The notes under the pieces were generated by a model. That model was not told the DNA's origin. It did no database searches and worked only from the letters and a program-made list of their open reading frames with translations. 43,690 bases of DNA, taken from Robiginitomaculum sp. (GTDB lineage Bacteria > Pseudomonadota > Alphaproteobacteria > Caulobacterales > Maricaulaceae). How positions within the stretch are numbered: position 1 is the first letter of the stretch; each line of letters opens with the position of its first letter. Positions 25,177 through 33,330 of this stretch are shown in pieces. Location: assembly GCA_016763315.1 (NCBI GenBank), contig JAESTZ010000015.1:1-43690 (forward strand), in the 5' to 3' direction. The translations under genes and the position numbers were made by a program.

Positions 25177-26072
25177 TTAGGTAAGCGGCAAGTTTCAAGA
25201 ACATCATTATCTGCGGTTAAAGATTTTCTTACGCTGGAAATTTGCCCTGTGGCTAAAATGACAGCACCGGAAGCCTGATAATTTAGGTACTTTTTGTAGT
25301 TTTTTGTTTTTGAAATATGCAGATCAACAGCACCCATGGTTCCTGCTGTAGGCTCAATGCCAAGTTCTGACAGGATTCTATATAATTGTGGTTTTTCTTG
25401 CCCTACGCCAGTCCACGCAATTATTTTTTCAGAGCCGATACCGGAACTTAAAAAAGCATCAATCGTTGTTTGGCTATTAATTCCTAGAGACAACAATATG
25501 TTAGGGTTTTTTTTCTGCCACCTTTGAGCATGTTTTAAAGTATATGCAATTAGCATTGCTTTATTCGTTGTTCCGGTTTTTTCTATGAGAAAAATAATAT
25601 CGTCTTCGGAGGTGCCAGGTTTTATGTCTAGCTGTAAAACTACATTTGCAGACTTTGCCCATAATAGAACATCTTCCAATTTAGGAATTTTAAACTTGGT
25701 TTTTTGTTCATTCGAAAGCTTTAGGTTTAAACTTTCCAAATACGCCCAACTTTTATTTGTTGCTGTTCCTTCTCCAGTAGATGTGCGGCCTAGTTCTTTG
25801 TCATGATATAAAAACAAGACGCCATCCAGGGACTGTTGAACATCAATTTCCAGTAATGCAAACCCTTCACCAGCTGTATTTATAAGCGCTTGTATAGAGT
25901 TTTCAGGAAATAAGTTAGTTGAACCGCCTCTGTGTGCGCTTATTAGCATTTTGTTGTTTATTCGAACACAATCAAAAAAAGCCGAAAGGCCGGTTTGAGA
26001 AACAGGAGGTGTTTCTTTTGGAGAACACGCTGTTAGTATTATGACAACTGAAACGAGAAAGAAAAATTTCAT
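25173..26072 (-). CDS. Glycerophosphodiester phosphodiesterase family lipoprotein
   Basis: A 299-residue predicted lipoprotein (lipobox LTAC, Cys16). The GDPD TIM-barrel motifs are present: ISAHRGGSTNLFPENSIQAL with the catalytic His-Arg, EIDVQQSLDG with the metal ligands Glu and Asp, and LYHDKELGRTSTGEG with the second catalytic His. The domain continues with VVLQLDIKPG. It would hydrolyse glycerophosphodiesters to glycerol-3-phosphate in the periplasm. Its stop overlaps the GST stop (convergent). It is the only leftward gene between rho and parB. Confidence 0.9.
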   Translation of the reverse strand: MKFFFLVSVVIILTACSPKETPPVSQTGLSAFFDCVRINNKMLISAHRGGSTNLFPENSIQALINTAGEGFALLEIDVQQSLDGVLFLYHDKELGRTSTGEGTATNKSWAYLESLNLKLSNEQKTKFKIPKLEDVLLWAKSANVVLQLDIKPGTSEDDIIFLIEKTGTTNKAMLIAYTLKHAQRWQKKNPNILLSLGINSQTTIDAFLSSGIGSEKIIAWTGVGQEKPQLYRILSELGIEPTAGTMGAVDLHISKTKNYKKYLNYQASGAVILATGQISSVRKSLTADNDVLETCRLPN

Positions 26073-26165
26073 GTTATATGGTGTCCGTACATTCTGTAGA
26101 GGTTATGATTAGTAAAATAAACAAGACTAATCTATAGAAAAAACCGTTTACTGGTGATTTAAGTT

Positions 26166-27518
26166 ATGAATACAGAACAAGAAAACACTATTTTTGCTTT
26201 GGCGAGCGCGCGAGGACGTTCCGGGATTTCTGTTATACGGATTTCTGGAAACCGTGCATTTGATGTTTTAACTACTCTAAGCAACATCAAACAAATATCA
26301 CCACGGAAAGCGGTTTTAACTAATATTGTTTCACGTGAAACAAAAGAAAAAATAGACGAGGTTATTAGTCTTGCCTTTAAAGCGCCAAATAGTTTTACTG
26401 GTGAAAATGTTATAGAGCTTCATTGTCATGGCAGCGTTGCTGTTCTTGATGCTCTGTTTGAAGAGCTCTTGTCTTTTGGCTTGCGACCGGCCGAGCCTGG
26501 AGAGTTTACTAAGCGTGCTTTTAATAATAACCGTTTGGATTTGATACAGGCTGAAGGATTGGCGGACCTAATAGACGCCAGAACACGATCACAGAGACAG
26601 CAAGCATTACAACAAATGAGCGGTAACTTAAGCCAACAAATAAGTGTCTGGAGGGGGTTGTTGCTTTCTGTTCAAGCCCGGGTTGAGGCTGAAATTGATT
26701 TTCCAGATGAAGAAGATGTGTCAGGAAATTTTGCACAGCAGGTTTTACCTGACTTAACCTCTTTGATAAAAAACCTGCAGCAACAATTACAATTTTCTGC
26801 TAGCAAGCAAAAAATCCGGGATGGTTTAGTAATCGCGCTAATTGGTGGTGTTAATTCAGGAAAGTCCACACTTTTAAATACCTTAGCTGGTGAAGATCGG
26901 GTAATTGTCTCTGATCAACCGGGAACAACACGCGATATTGTAGAGGTTCAATTACAAATCGGTGGATACATGGTTAGCCTTGCTGATACGGCTGGTTTGC
27001 GAGAGTCAAAAAATATTATTGAAAAAGAAGGTATTCGAAGGGCGCAGACTTTAGCTGAAACGGCAGACATTAGGGTGTTTTTGTTTGATGGAGCGCAGCA
27101 CCATGAAGGATTAGCCGCTGATGTGCTAAAATATAAAAACCCCGGAGACCTTGTGGTTTACAACAAGGTGGATTTAAGTGGTTTTTCAGTAAAGTCACCT
27201 GATGGCTTGATTGTTTCTGCTAAAACCGGTGAAGGAATATCAGGCTTGTTTGCTGCGATAAAGTCTAGGGTAATCGATATTCTTTCTGTTTCTGAAACAC
27301 CGGGGCTTACTAGGTCAAGGCACGTACAAACCGTTACTTCGGCTTTGGTTTCTTTGGTGGCAGCAAAAGAGCAGCTAGAAAATCAAGATGGTTCTCGGCC
27401 AGAACTGGTTGCTGAAGGCTTGCGGGAAGCGGGACGGCATTTGGGGTTGTTGCTTGGTGATATTCATTCAGAGCAGGTGCTAGATGAAATTTTTAGTGGT
27501 TTTTGTATAGGGAAGTAA
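26166..27518 (+). CDS. mnmE: tRNA uridine-5-carboxymethylaminomethyl(34) GTPase MnmE
   Basis: A 450-residue GTPase which, with MnmG, makes the cmnm5 group at wobble U34 of certain tRNAs. The N-terminal folate-binding domain has IFALASARGRSGISVIRISG and ENVIELHCHGS. The helical and G domains follow: the P-loop reads GGVNSGKSTLLN (usual form G-x-P-N-x-G-K-S), switch II is DTAGLRES, and YNKVD is the NKxD motif. The C-terminal CIGK is the catalytic cysteine motif, fully intact. A perfect parS palindrome is embedded at 26327-26342 where the protein reads NIVSRETK. Confidence 0.96.
   Translation: MNTEQENTIFALASARGRSGISVIRISGNRAFDVLTTLSNIKQISPRKAVLTNIVSRETKEKIDEVISLAFKAPNSFTGENVIELHCHGSVAVLDALFEELLSFGLRPAEPGEFTKRAFNNNRLDLIQAEGLADLIDARTRSQRQQALQQMSGNLSQQISVWRGLLLSVQARVEAEIDFPDEEDVSGNFAQQVLPDLTSLIKNLQQQLQFSASKQKIRDGLVIALIGGVNSGKSTLLNTLAGEDRVIVSDQPGTTRDIVEVQLQIGGYMVSLADTAGLRESKNIIEKEGIRRAQTLAETADIRVFLFDGAQHHEGLAADVLKYKNPGDLVVYNKVDLSGFSVKSPDGLIVSAKTGEGISGLFAAIKSRVIDILSVSETPGLTRSRHVQTVTSALVSLVAAKEQLENQDGSRPELVAEGLREAGRHLGLLLGDIHSEQVLDEIFSGFCIGK
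26327..26342. promoter_or_regulatory. parS: parS centromere site 1 (inside mnmE)
   Basis: TGTTTCACGTGAAACA, a perfect 16-bp palindrome identical to the bacterial parS consensus bound by ParB. It lies in the mnmE reading frame, encoding IVSRET. Confidence 0.92.
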
Positions 27519-27529
27519 CTAAGAGAAAT

Positions 27530-27545
27530 TGTTTCACGTGAAACA
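27530..27545. promoter_or_regulatory. parS: parS centromere site 2 (mnmE-mnmG intergenic)
   Basis: An identical TGTTTCACGTGAAACA, 12 bp after the mnmE stop and before mnmG. Confidence 0.93.
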
Positions 27546-27622
27546 AACTGTAGAACGGATTCGACTTATTGATAGATATTCGTTACAAAAACTGCTCGGT
27601 AAAACAGATTGAATTAAGCTTT

Positions 27623-29488
27623 ATGTCCTCTAGTTTTGATATAATTATAGTTGGCGGTGGCCATGCTGGCTGTGAAGCTGCTGCTGCTGCTGCCCGCTTG
27701 GGGGCAAAAACCTTGTTAATGACCCCGTCTCTTTCCAATCTTGGGAAAATGAGTTGCAACCCGGCAATTGGGGGGCTTGGTAAAGGGCACCTGGTTAGAG
27801 AGGTCGATGCGCTTGGCGGCTTGATGGGGGTGGTCGCTGATCTATCGGGAATACAATTTCGTTTGTTGAACCGTAAAAAAGGGCCGGCGGTACATGGGCC
27901 AAGAACTCAATCGGACCGAAAGCTATACCAAGTAGCAATGCAGGGGCTTATAGAAGAACAAGAAAACTTAACTATTAGTTTGGCAATGGTGAGTGACTTG
28001 GTAATAAAAAACCAAGAAGTAGTTGGTGTTATAGATGAGAGCGGTAAAAACTGCTTAGCTGGAGCGGTGGTTATTACTACCGGAACTTTTCTAAATGGTG
28101 TAATTCATCAAGGTGACAAACGAACACCAGCAGGAAGACATGGTGAAAAACCATCAACCGGCTTGGCAAAAACATTATATGGGCTTGGCTTGCCAATAGC
28201 TAAACTTAAAACCGGAACCCCGGCTAGACTTGATAGCACAACAATTGATTATAGTGGGTTGGATTGGCAAAAGGCAGATGAAGTCCCTGTGCCCTTTTCG
28301 TTCATGCATGATACAATCAACACCCAGCAAATTGCTTGTGCAATTACGCACACAAACAAAAAAACTCATAAAATTATCTCTGAAAACCTTCAGTTTTCAG
28401 CGGTTTACGGCGGCGCAATTACCGGAAATGGTCCGCGTTATTGCCCAAGTATTGAAGACAAGCTGCATAGGTTTGCCGACAAAACCAGCCACCAGATATT
28501 TCTTGAGCCGGAAGGGCTACAGGACACAACAATTTATCCAAATGGAATTTCTACATCACTACCAGAGGATATTCAGTTGCGGTTTTTACGAACGATAGTT
28601 GGTTTGGAGGCTGTTGAAGTAAAACAGTATGGTTATGCAATAGAGTATGATTATGTTGACCCTCGAGCTTTGCGTCGGACGCTAGAGGTTAAAAAGCTCC
28701 CTGGACTGTTTTTGGCTGGGCAAATAAACGGAACAACCGGCTATGAAGAGGCGGCAGCACAGGGCTTAATGGCTGGATTAAATGCGGCTTTGAAGGCTTC
28801 CGGATCTAGGCCGTTTTATTTGGATCGATCACAAGCTTATATTGGAGTCATGATAGACGACTTGATTTCAAGGGGGGTAACAGAGCCGTATCGTATGTAT
28901 ACCTCTCGAGCCGAATATCGGCTGTCGTTGCGAGCGGATAATGCAGATCAACGGTTAACGCCACTGGCTATTGCCGGCGGTTTTGCTTGCCCTACAAGAG
29001 CTAAGCGGTTTTTGGAAAAACAGGAAAAACTTACAGTAGGACTAAGTTTGGCAAAGTCTAATTCAATGAGTCCGGCAAAAATTCAAGCAAGGGGTATAAA
29101 AATAAATCAGGATGGAGTTGCCAAAACTGCATTTGATTTGCTCGCATACCCAAACCTTGGTTGGCAAGATGTTGGCCTCTTGTGGCCAGACTTGTTGTTT
29201 ATAGATCAGAAAATTGCAGAACAAATAAAAACAGACGCGGTTTATGCTAGTTATATCGAGCGGCAACAAGTAGATATCAAGCGGTTTTTACAAGACGAAG
29301 AAAAGCGATTGCCGGAAGACTTGGATTATTCCGCAATTAGCGGATTGTCGATAGAAGTTAAGCAAAAACTAGACGAGATACGCCCCCTTAGTCTTGGTCA
29401 AGCCAGCCGGATTGAAGGTGTTACGCCAGGCGCAATTACCATGTTGCTGCATTATGTTCGCCGCAAGCGGAAAAGGGGAGAAACATGA
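27623..29488 (+). CDS. mnmG: tRNA uridine-5-carboxymethylaminomethyl(34) synthesis enzyme MnmG (GidA)
   Basis: A 621-residue FAD protein, partner of MnmE. FAD-binding is [22 protein letters not shown] near the N-terminus, followed by [22 protein letters not shown] and [35 protein letters not shown] and [10 protein letters not shown] follow. The second signature is [25 protein letters not shown], then [24 protein letters not shown] use the ATG at 27623; an upstream in-frame start at 27569 would add 18 atypical residues. It overlaps rsmG by four bases (ATGA). Confidence 0.97.
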   Translation: MSSSFDIIIVGGGHAGCEAAAAAARLGAKTLLMTPSLSNLGKMSCNPAIGGLGKGHLVREVDALGGLMGVVADLSGIQFRLLNRKKGPAVHGPRTQSDRKLYQVAMQGLIEEQENLTISLAMVSDLVIKNQEVVGVIDESGKNCLAGAVVITTGTFLNGVIHQGDKRTPAGRHGEKPSTGLAKTLYGLGLPIAKLKTGTPARLDSTTIDYSGLDWQKADEVPVPFSFMHDTINTQQIACAITHTNKKTHKIISENLQFSAVYGGAITGNGPRYCPSIEDKLHRFADKTSHQIFLEPEGLQDTTIYPNGISTSLPEDIQLRFLRTIVGLEAVEVKQYGYAIEYDYVDPRALRRTLEVKKLPGLFLAGQINGTTGYEEAAAQGLMAGLNAALKASGSRPFYLDRSQAYIGVMIDDLISRGVTEPYRMYTSRAEYRLSLRADNADQRLTPLAIAGGFACPTRAKRFLEKQEKLTVGLSLAKSNSMSPAKIQARGIKINQDGVAKTAFDLLAYPNLGWQDVGLLWPDLLFIDQKIAEQIKTDAVYASYIERQQVDIKRFLQDEEKRLPEDLDYSAISGLSIEVKQKLDEIRPLSLGQASRIEGVTPGAITMLLHYVRRKRKRGET

Positions 29489-30108
29489 CAGAAGATAAGG
29501 CAATTAAGTGTTTATTAGACATTGTTTCACGTGAAACATTTCAAAAGTTTGAAATTATTCAACAACAGTTAATCCTGTGGTCAAAGCGGTTTAATTTGGT
29601 TGCGCCGTCAAGTTTGCCCCAGTTTTGGGCAAGACACGTGCTTGATAGTGTGCAATTATATGACTTAGCACCAAAGTCGGCTAAAAGCTGGCTTGACCTT
29701 GGCTCTGGTGCTGGTTTTCCGGGAATTATTTTGGCCATTATGATAATGCAGCGACCTGGAGCAAAAATGACTTTGATTGAAGCAAATGGAAAAAAAGCAA
29801 ACTTTTTAAAACATTGTGCAAGAGAGGTCGGAGCTCCAGCGCAGGTGTTACAACAGCGAATTGAAGTTGTTGCACCATTTACTGCGGAGGTTATTACCGC
29901 GCGCGCGTTGTCTTCATTGTCTGGCTTGTTGGAGTATTCATTGCCTTTTTCTGATAAAAACACATTGTTGGTTTTACCAAAAGGCAAGCAGGTTGAAGCA
30001 GAGCTTTCTGTGGCTCAAAATAGCTGGAAACTAGAACACTCAAACCATTCAAGTATTACAGATAACGAGGCAAGTATTTTATGTATCAGGGGATTTAGTC
30101 GTGTCTGA
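29485..30108 (+). CDS. rsmG: 16S rRNA m7G527 methyltransferase RsmG (GidB)
   Basis: A 207-residue SAM-dependent methyltransferase that makes m7G527 in 16S rRNA. The SAM motif is [17 protein letters not shown] near residues 70-86. The family markers [22 protein letters not shown] and [19 protein letters not shown] are present, then [15 protein letters not shown] perfect parS palindrome is embedded at 29523-29538, encoding IVSRET near residue 15. It overlaps mnmG by four bases and parA by eight. Confidence 0.95.
   Translation: MTEDKAIKCLLDIVSRETFQKFEIIQQQLILWSKRFNLVAPSSLPQFWARHVLDSVQLYDLAPKSAKSWLDLGSGAGFPGIILAIMIMQRPGAKMTLIEANGKKANFLKHCAREVGAPAQVLQQRIEVVAPFTAEVITARALSSLSGLLEYSLPFSDKNTLLVLPKGKQVEAELSVAQNSWKLEHSNHSSITDNEASILCIRGFSRV
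29523..29538. promoter_or_regulatory. parS: parS centromere site 3 (inside rsmG)
   Basis: A third identical TGTTTCACGTGAAACA, in the 5' part of rsmG in the frame that encodes IVSRET, 563 bp before the parA start. Confidence 0.92.
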
Positions 30109-30913
30109 AGATAGTGCCGCCGGTTTACGGGTTTTAGCTGTGGTTAATCAAAAAGGGGGTGTTGGTAAAACCACTACAACGATTAATTTAGCAACAGCTT
30201 TGGCCGCTATCGGCCAAAAAACCTTGATACTGGATATTGACCCACAAGGAAACGCCTCTACAGGTCTTGGGGTTGCTCCGGCGCAACGAAATAAAACCAC
30301 ATATGATGTTTTAATTAAAGAAGAAAACTTATCAGAAGCTATAATGACAACAATAGTGCCAAATTTAAGTTTGGTTCCCGCGCACTATGACCTAGCTGGT
30401 GTGGAGCTGGAGTTGGCGAGCGCTCCGCGTCGTTCTTATCGTATAAAACTGGCGGTGGAAGAGCTTTCGAAGCATACAGACCTGAATTACATTTTAATTG
30501 ATTGCCCTCCGTCTTTGAATGTTTTGACCGTAAATGCGCTAACAGCCGCCGATGCGCTATTGGTACCATTACAGTGTGAATTTTTCGCTCTTGAGGGCTT
30601 ATCACAACTTTTGCGAACGGTTGATTTAGTGCGCTCTAGTTTAAATCCGAAGCTAAGTATTCAGGGCATTGTGCTAACTATGTATGATGGGCGGAACAAT
30701 TTGGCGCGGCAGGTAAGCTCTGACGTACGCAAACATTTTGGAGACTTAGTTTATCAAACAATGATTCCACGCAATGTGCGAATTTCTGAAGCTCCGGGGT
30801 TTGGTAAGCCGGCTTTAATTTATGACCACTCTTGTGTTGGCAGTAAGGCTTATATGCGTTTGGCTAGCGAGTTAATACGGCGCGAACAAATAGAAATAGG
30901 GGTAAGTGTATGA
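30101..30913 (+). CDS. parA: Chromosome partitioning ATPase ParA
   Basis: A 270-residue ParA/Soj ATPase. The deviant Walker A is VNQKGGVGKTTTTINLA (about residues 16-32); Walker A' LILDIDPQGNASTGLG and Walker B YILIDCPPSLNVLTVNAL follow. QGIVLTMYDGRNNLARQVSSDVR and IPRNVRISEAPGFGKP are standard. The start is GTG 30101 with AGGGG upstream, inside the end of rsmG. ParA moves ParB-parS complexes and so segregates the origin region. It overlaps parB by four bases. Confidence 0.96.
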   Translation: MSEDSAAGLRVLAVVNQKGGVGKTTTTINLATALAAIGQKTLILDIDPQGNASTGLGVAPAQRNKTTYDVLIKEENLSEAIMTTIVPNLSLVPAHYDLAGVELELASAPRRSYRIKLAVEELSKHTDLNYILIDCPPSLNVLTVNALTAADALLVPLQCEFFALEGLSQLLRTVDLVRSSLNPKLSIQGIVLTMYDGRNNLARQVSSDVRKHFGDLVYQTMIPRNVRISEAPGFGKPALIYDHSCVGSKAYMRLASELIRREQIEIGVSV

Positions 30914-31791
30914 GTAAATCTGGAAAACAAAGCGGCTTAGGTCGTGGACTGTCTGCGTTGTTGGGTGAGTTTCCCGAAATAGAGAGCTCTGGTGCTGTAG
31001 ATCAAAAACCAGTTTCATTGCCGATTGATTTAATACAACGAAACCCTGATCAACCAAGGCGGTATTTTGCCGAAGCTAAAATGCAGCAATTGGTTGATTC
31101 AGTAAAGAAGCAAGGCGTTTTACAGCCAATTCTTGTGCGACCAATAGTTGGAACAACTAAATATCAACTAGTTGCCGGTGAGCGGCGGTGGCGAGCTGCT
31201 GGTCAGGCCGGTCTACATGATATTCCTGTGTATGTTAGGGAACTTTCCGATCGGCAGGTTGCAGAAATTGCTTTGGTGGAAAACATTCAGCGGGTTGACT
31301 TAAATCCAATAGAGGAGGGGCGTGGGTATCATGTTTTAATGAAGCAGTTTCACCACACACAAGAAGAGGTGGCAAAAGCTGTTGCAAAAAGCCGCTCTCA
31401 CATTGCAAATACAGTGCGCTTGCTTGATTTACCGAAAAGTGTACAGGAGCATCTTGTTAAGGGTGATTTGACGGCTGGTCATGCTAGGGCACTGTTATCT
31501 GCAAAAGATGCTTTATCTTTAGCGCGGCGGGTGATTGAGGCTGGATTAAGTGTTCGTCAAACAGAAAACATGGTTCGGGAAAGCCTGTCGGCTCCGGAAA
31601 TAAAAAGCCGAAAGAACAAAGACATACAAATTAAAGATCCAGACATACGTGCTCTAGAGGCGCAATTAAGCGATGCTCTCGGGTTGGTGGTTGCGGTTGA
31701 GCAAAAAACTCCGACAAAAGGGGTTTTGCGCCTTGAATATCAAACACTAGAACAACTTGATGATTTGTGCCGGCGCTTGAACTCTATTTAA
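30910..31791 (+). CDS. parB: Chromosome partitioning protein ParB
   Basis: A 293-residue CTPase clamp and DNA-binding protein. The N-terminal KQSGLGRGLSALLGE is typical. The CTP-binding regions are RNPDQPRRYF and LVAGERRWRAA (GERRxRA motif), followed by VAEIALVENIQRVDLNPIEEG. The helix-turn-helix is TQEEVAKAVAKSRSHIANTVRLLDLP. The C-terminal dimerisation domain is ALEAQLSDALGLVVAVEQ, ending in LEQLDDLCRRL. The parS motif it should recognise occurs three times just upstream. It ends three bases from the convergent holA stop. Confidence 0.96.
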   Translation: MSKSGKQSGLGRGLSALLGEFPEIESSGAVDQKPVSLPIDLIQRNPDQPRRYFAEAKMQQLVDSVKKQGVLQPILVRPIVGTTKYQLVAGERRWRAAGQAGLHDIPVYVRELSDRQVAEIALVENIQRVDLNPIEEGRGYHVLMKQFHHTQEEVAKAVAKSRSHIANTVRLLDLPKSVQEHLVKGDLTAGHARALLSAKDALSLARRVIEAGLSVRQTENMVRESLSAPEIKSRKNKDIQIKDPDIRALEAQLSDALGLVVAVEQKTPTKGVLRLEYQTLEQLDDLCRRLNSI

Positions 31792-31794
31792 TTA

Positions 31795-32832
31795 TCAAGC
31801 GTTTAAGGAAGATGTGGCCAATATAAACCGACCAAGAATGCTTCCACTAACGCCGGAGGAAGATTTTAATGCCCGCTCGGTTTCTATGGCATTATTAATA
31901 GCAATCTCAAGTTTGGCCAACGACCAGTTATGACAGTGTTTGGTAAACATGGCTCTGTGCATTATAAAAACAGGTGGTCGTAATTTGGCCATTGCAGCAC
32001 TAAACGGCTCGCCGGATTTTGTTGCGGCCATAACATTATGCATGCGATGTAAATATCGGTAAAGCATGCGGACTATCATTACCGGGTTTTGCCCGCCGGC
32101 CAAGGCTCGCAATAAAATACGATCCGCGTCAGCTTTACGACCCTCAACGCAAGCAAAGATCAATTTATCTAAAGAGTTATCGCCAGCTTCGGAAATAATT
32201 GCCTGTATGTCTGTGGTTTGAATATGTGTTTTGGGTTTATCTGCAACAAAGCAAATCAGCTTTTCTAGCTCAAGGGTTAATATTTTTCGGTCCGGGGGAG
32301 CGGAGGCAACAAGAAAGTTTAAAGCCTCTGGTTCAATAGTGTGTCCGGCATTAGAAAGGATCTGCTTGCAGCGCTTTATTACATCTTGCGAGCTGTCCGG
32401 ATAACAAGCCATACTTGCTGCGCCTGATTTAGCCGTTTCAATTGTTTTTCTGAGCGTGTTTGTTGGGGGTAGAGTGCCAGCTTCAATAACTAACTTTGCC
32501 ACAGGAAGGGCGGTTTTTGAAAAAGCTTTAAACGCGGCAATGGCGGCTTTGTTGTCACTGATATCTGGGTGTTTTAGATGAACTACTCTAGCGCCACCGC
32601 TTAACGTATAGGCTGACATTTCATCAATAAGGCTGTGGTTTTCTTTGGCTAGTTGTCCAGATGAAAAGATAGTTGTAGAAAAAGCATCTTTTAAGTTACC
32701 CAACCACGCTTGTTTAATTTCAGCAACTATTTCAGATACTTGGCCGCTATCAACTCCGTAAACAAGAGTTATAAAAATAGAGGTGTCTGGGTTTTTTATA
32801 AATCTTTCAAAACTTGCTGAATTAAACTTCAC
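31795..32832 (-). CDS. holA: DNA polymerase III delta subunit
   Basis: A 345-residue clamp-loader delta subunit that opens the beta clamp. The sequence begins MKFNSASFERFI and has the family features IFITLVYGVDSGQVSEIV, VAKLVIEAGTLPP, FLVASAPPDRKILTLELEKL and RALAGGQNPVMIVRMLYRYLHRM. The gene order leuS-lptE-holA is conserved in alphaproteobacteria and in most proteobacteria. It overlaps lptE by four bases. Confidence 0.93.
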   Translation of the reverse strand: MKFNSASFERFIKNPDTSIFITLVYGVDSGQVSEIVAEIKQAWLGNLKDAFSTTIFSSGQLAKENHSLIDEMSAYTLSGGARVVHLKHPDISDNKAAIAAFKAFSKTALPVAKLVIEAGTLPPTNTLRKTIETAKSGAASMACYPDSSQDVIKRCKQILSNAGHTIEPEALNFLVASAPPDRKILTLELEKLICFVADKPKTHIQTTDIQAIISEAGDNSLDKLIFACVEGRKADADRILLRALAGGQNPVMIVRMLYRYLHRMHNVMAATKSGEPFSAAMAKLRPPVFIMHRAMFTKHCHNWSLAKLEIAINNAIETERALKSSSGVSGSILGRFILATSSLNA

Positions 32833-33329
32833 TTGTTTTTGTCAACACTTAAAAAATAATGCCCAAGTTGGTCAAGAACAGTATCTGCAAGAATGGAAAT
32901 GGCGCGGTTTTCAGCATCGGTTTCAGCGACTTGCGAAGCATAAGGGCTAGCACCAGAATCAAAGGATGTGGTGCTGGTAGAGGTTTTGCCGGTTAAAACG
33001 CTGCCCTCTTCATCAAGTAAAGTCCAGTTTGCGGTCATTTGCACCTGAAATCTGGTTGCAACGTTATCAACCCTGATGCCAAAGCCACGGCGTGCTGGTT
33101 GTAGCTTTACTTGTAACTGGTATTTACCGCTTTCACCGCTTGTTATGCCGCCGCGATCTAAAATTTCTTGTGTAAAAACAAAACCCTCTCGCCCAGATAT
33201 CGGGCTTATTTGAATTTGATTAAAAGCAATGCGGGCGGCGCTTTTTTCGGCATAAATTGGAGTAAAGCCGGCACAAGATACAAGCGTGAATAGAAAAACT
33301 AAAAAAAACGGTAATAATAACTTTTTCAT
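32829..33329 (-). CDS. lptE: LPS-assembly lipoprotein LptE
   Basis: A 166-residue outer-membrane lipoprotein that plugs LptD for lipopolysaccharide export. The signal peptide ends in LVSC (Cys19), followed by the beta-sandwich segment FTPIYAEKSA...FNQIQISPISGREGFVFTQEILDR and NVATRFQVQMTANWTLLDEEG, then SFDSGASPYASQVAETDAENRA. The ATG at 33329 is one base after the leuS stop; a longer frame from 33344 would overlap leuS. Context between leuS and holA supports the call. Confidence 0.9.
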   Translation of the reverse strand: MKKLLLPFFLVFLFTLVSCAGFTPIYAEKSAARIAFNQIQISPISGREGFVFTQEILDRGGITSGESGKYQLQVKLQPARRGFGIRVDNVATRFQVQMTANWTLLDEEGSVLTGKTSTSTTSFDSGASPYASQVAETDAENRAISILADTVLDQLGHYFLSVDKNK

Positions 33330-33330
33330 A

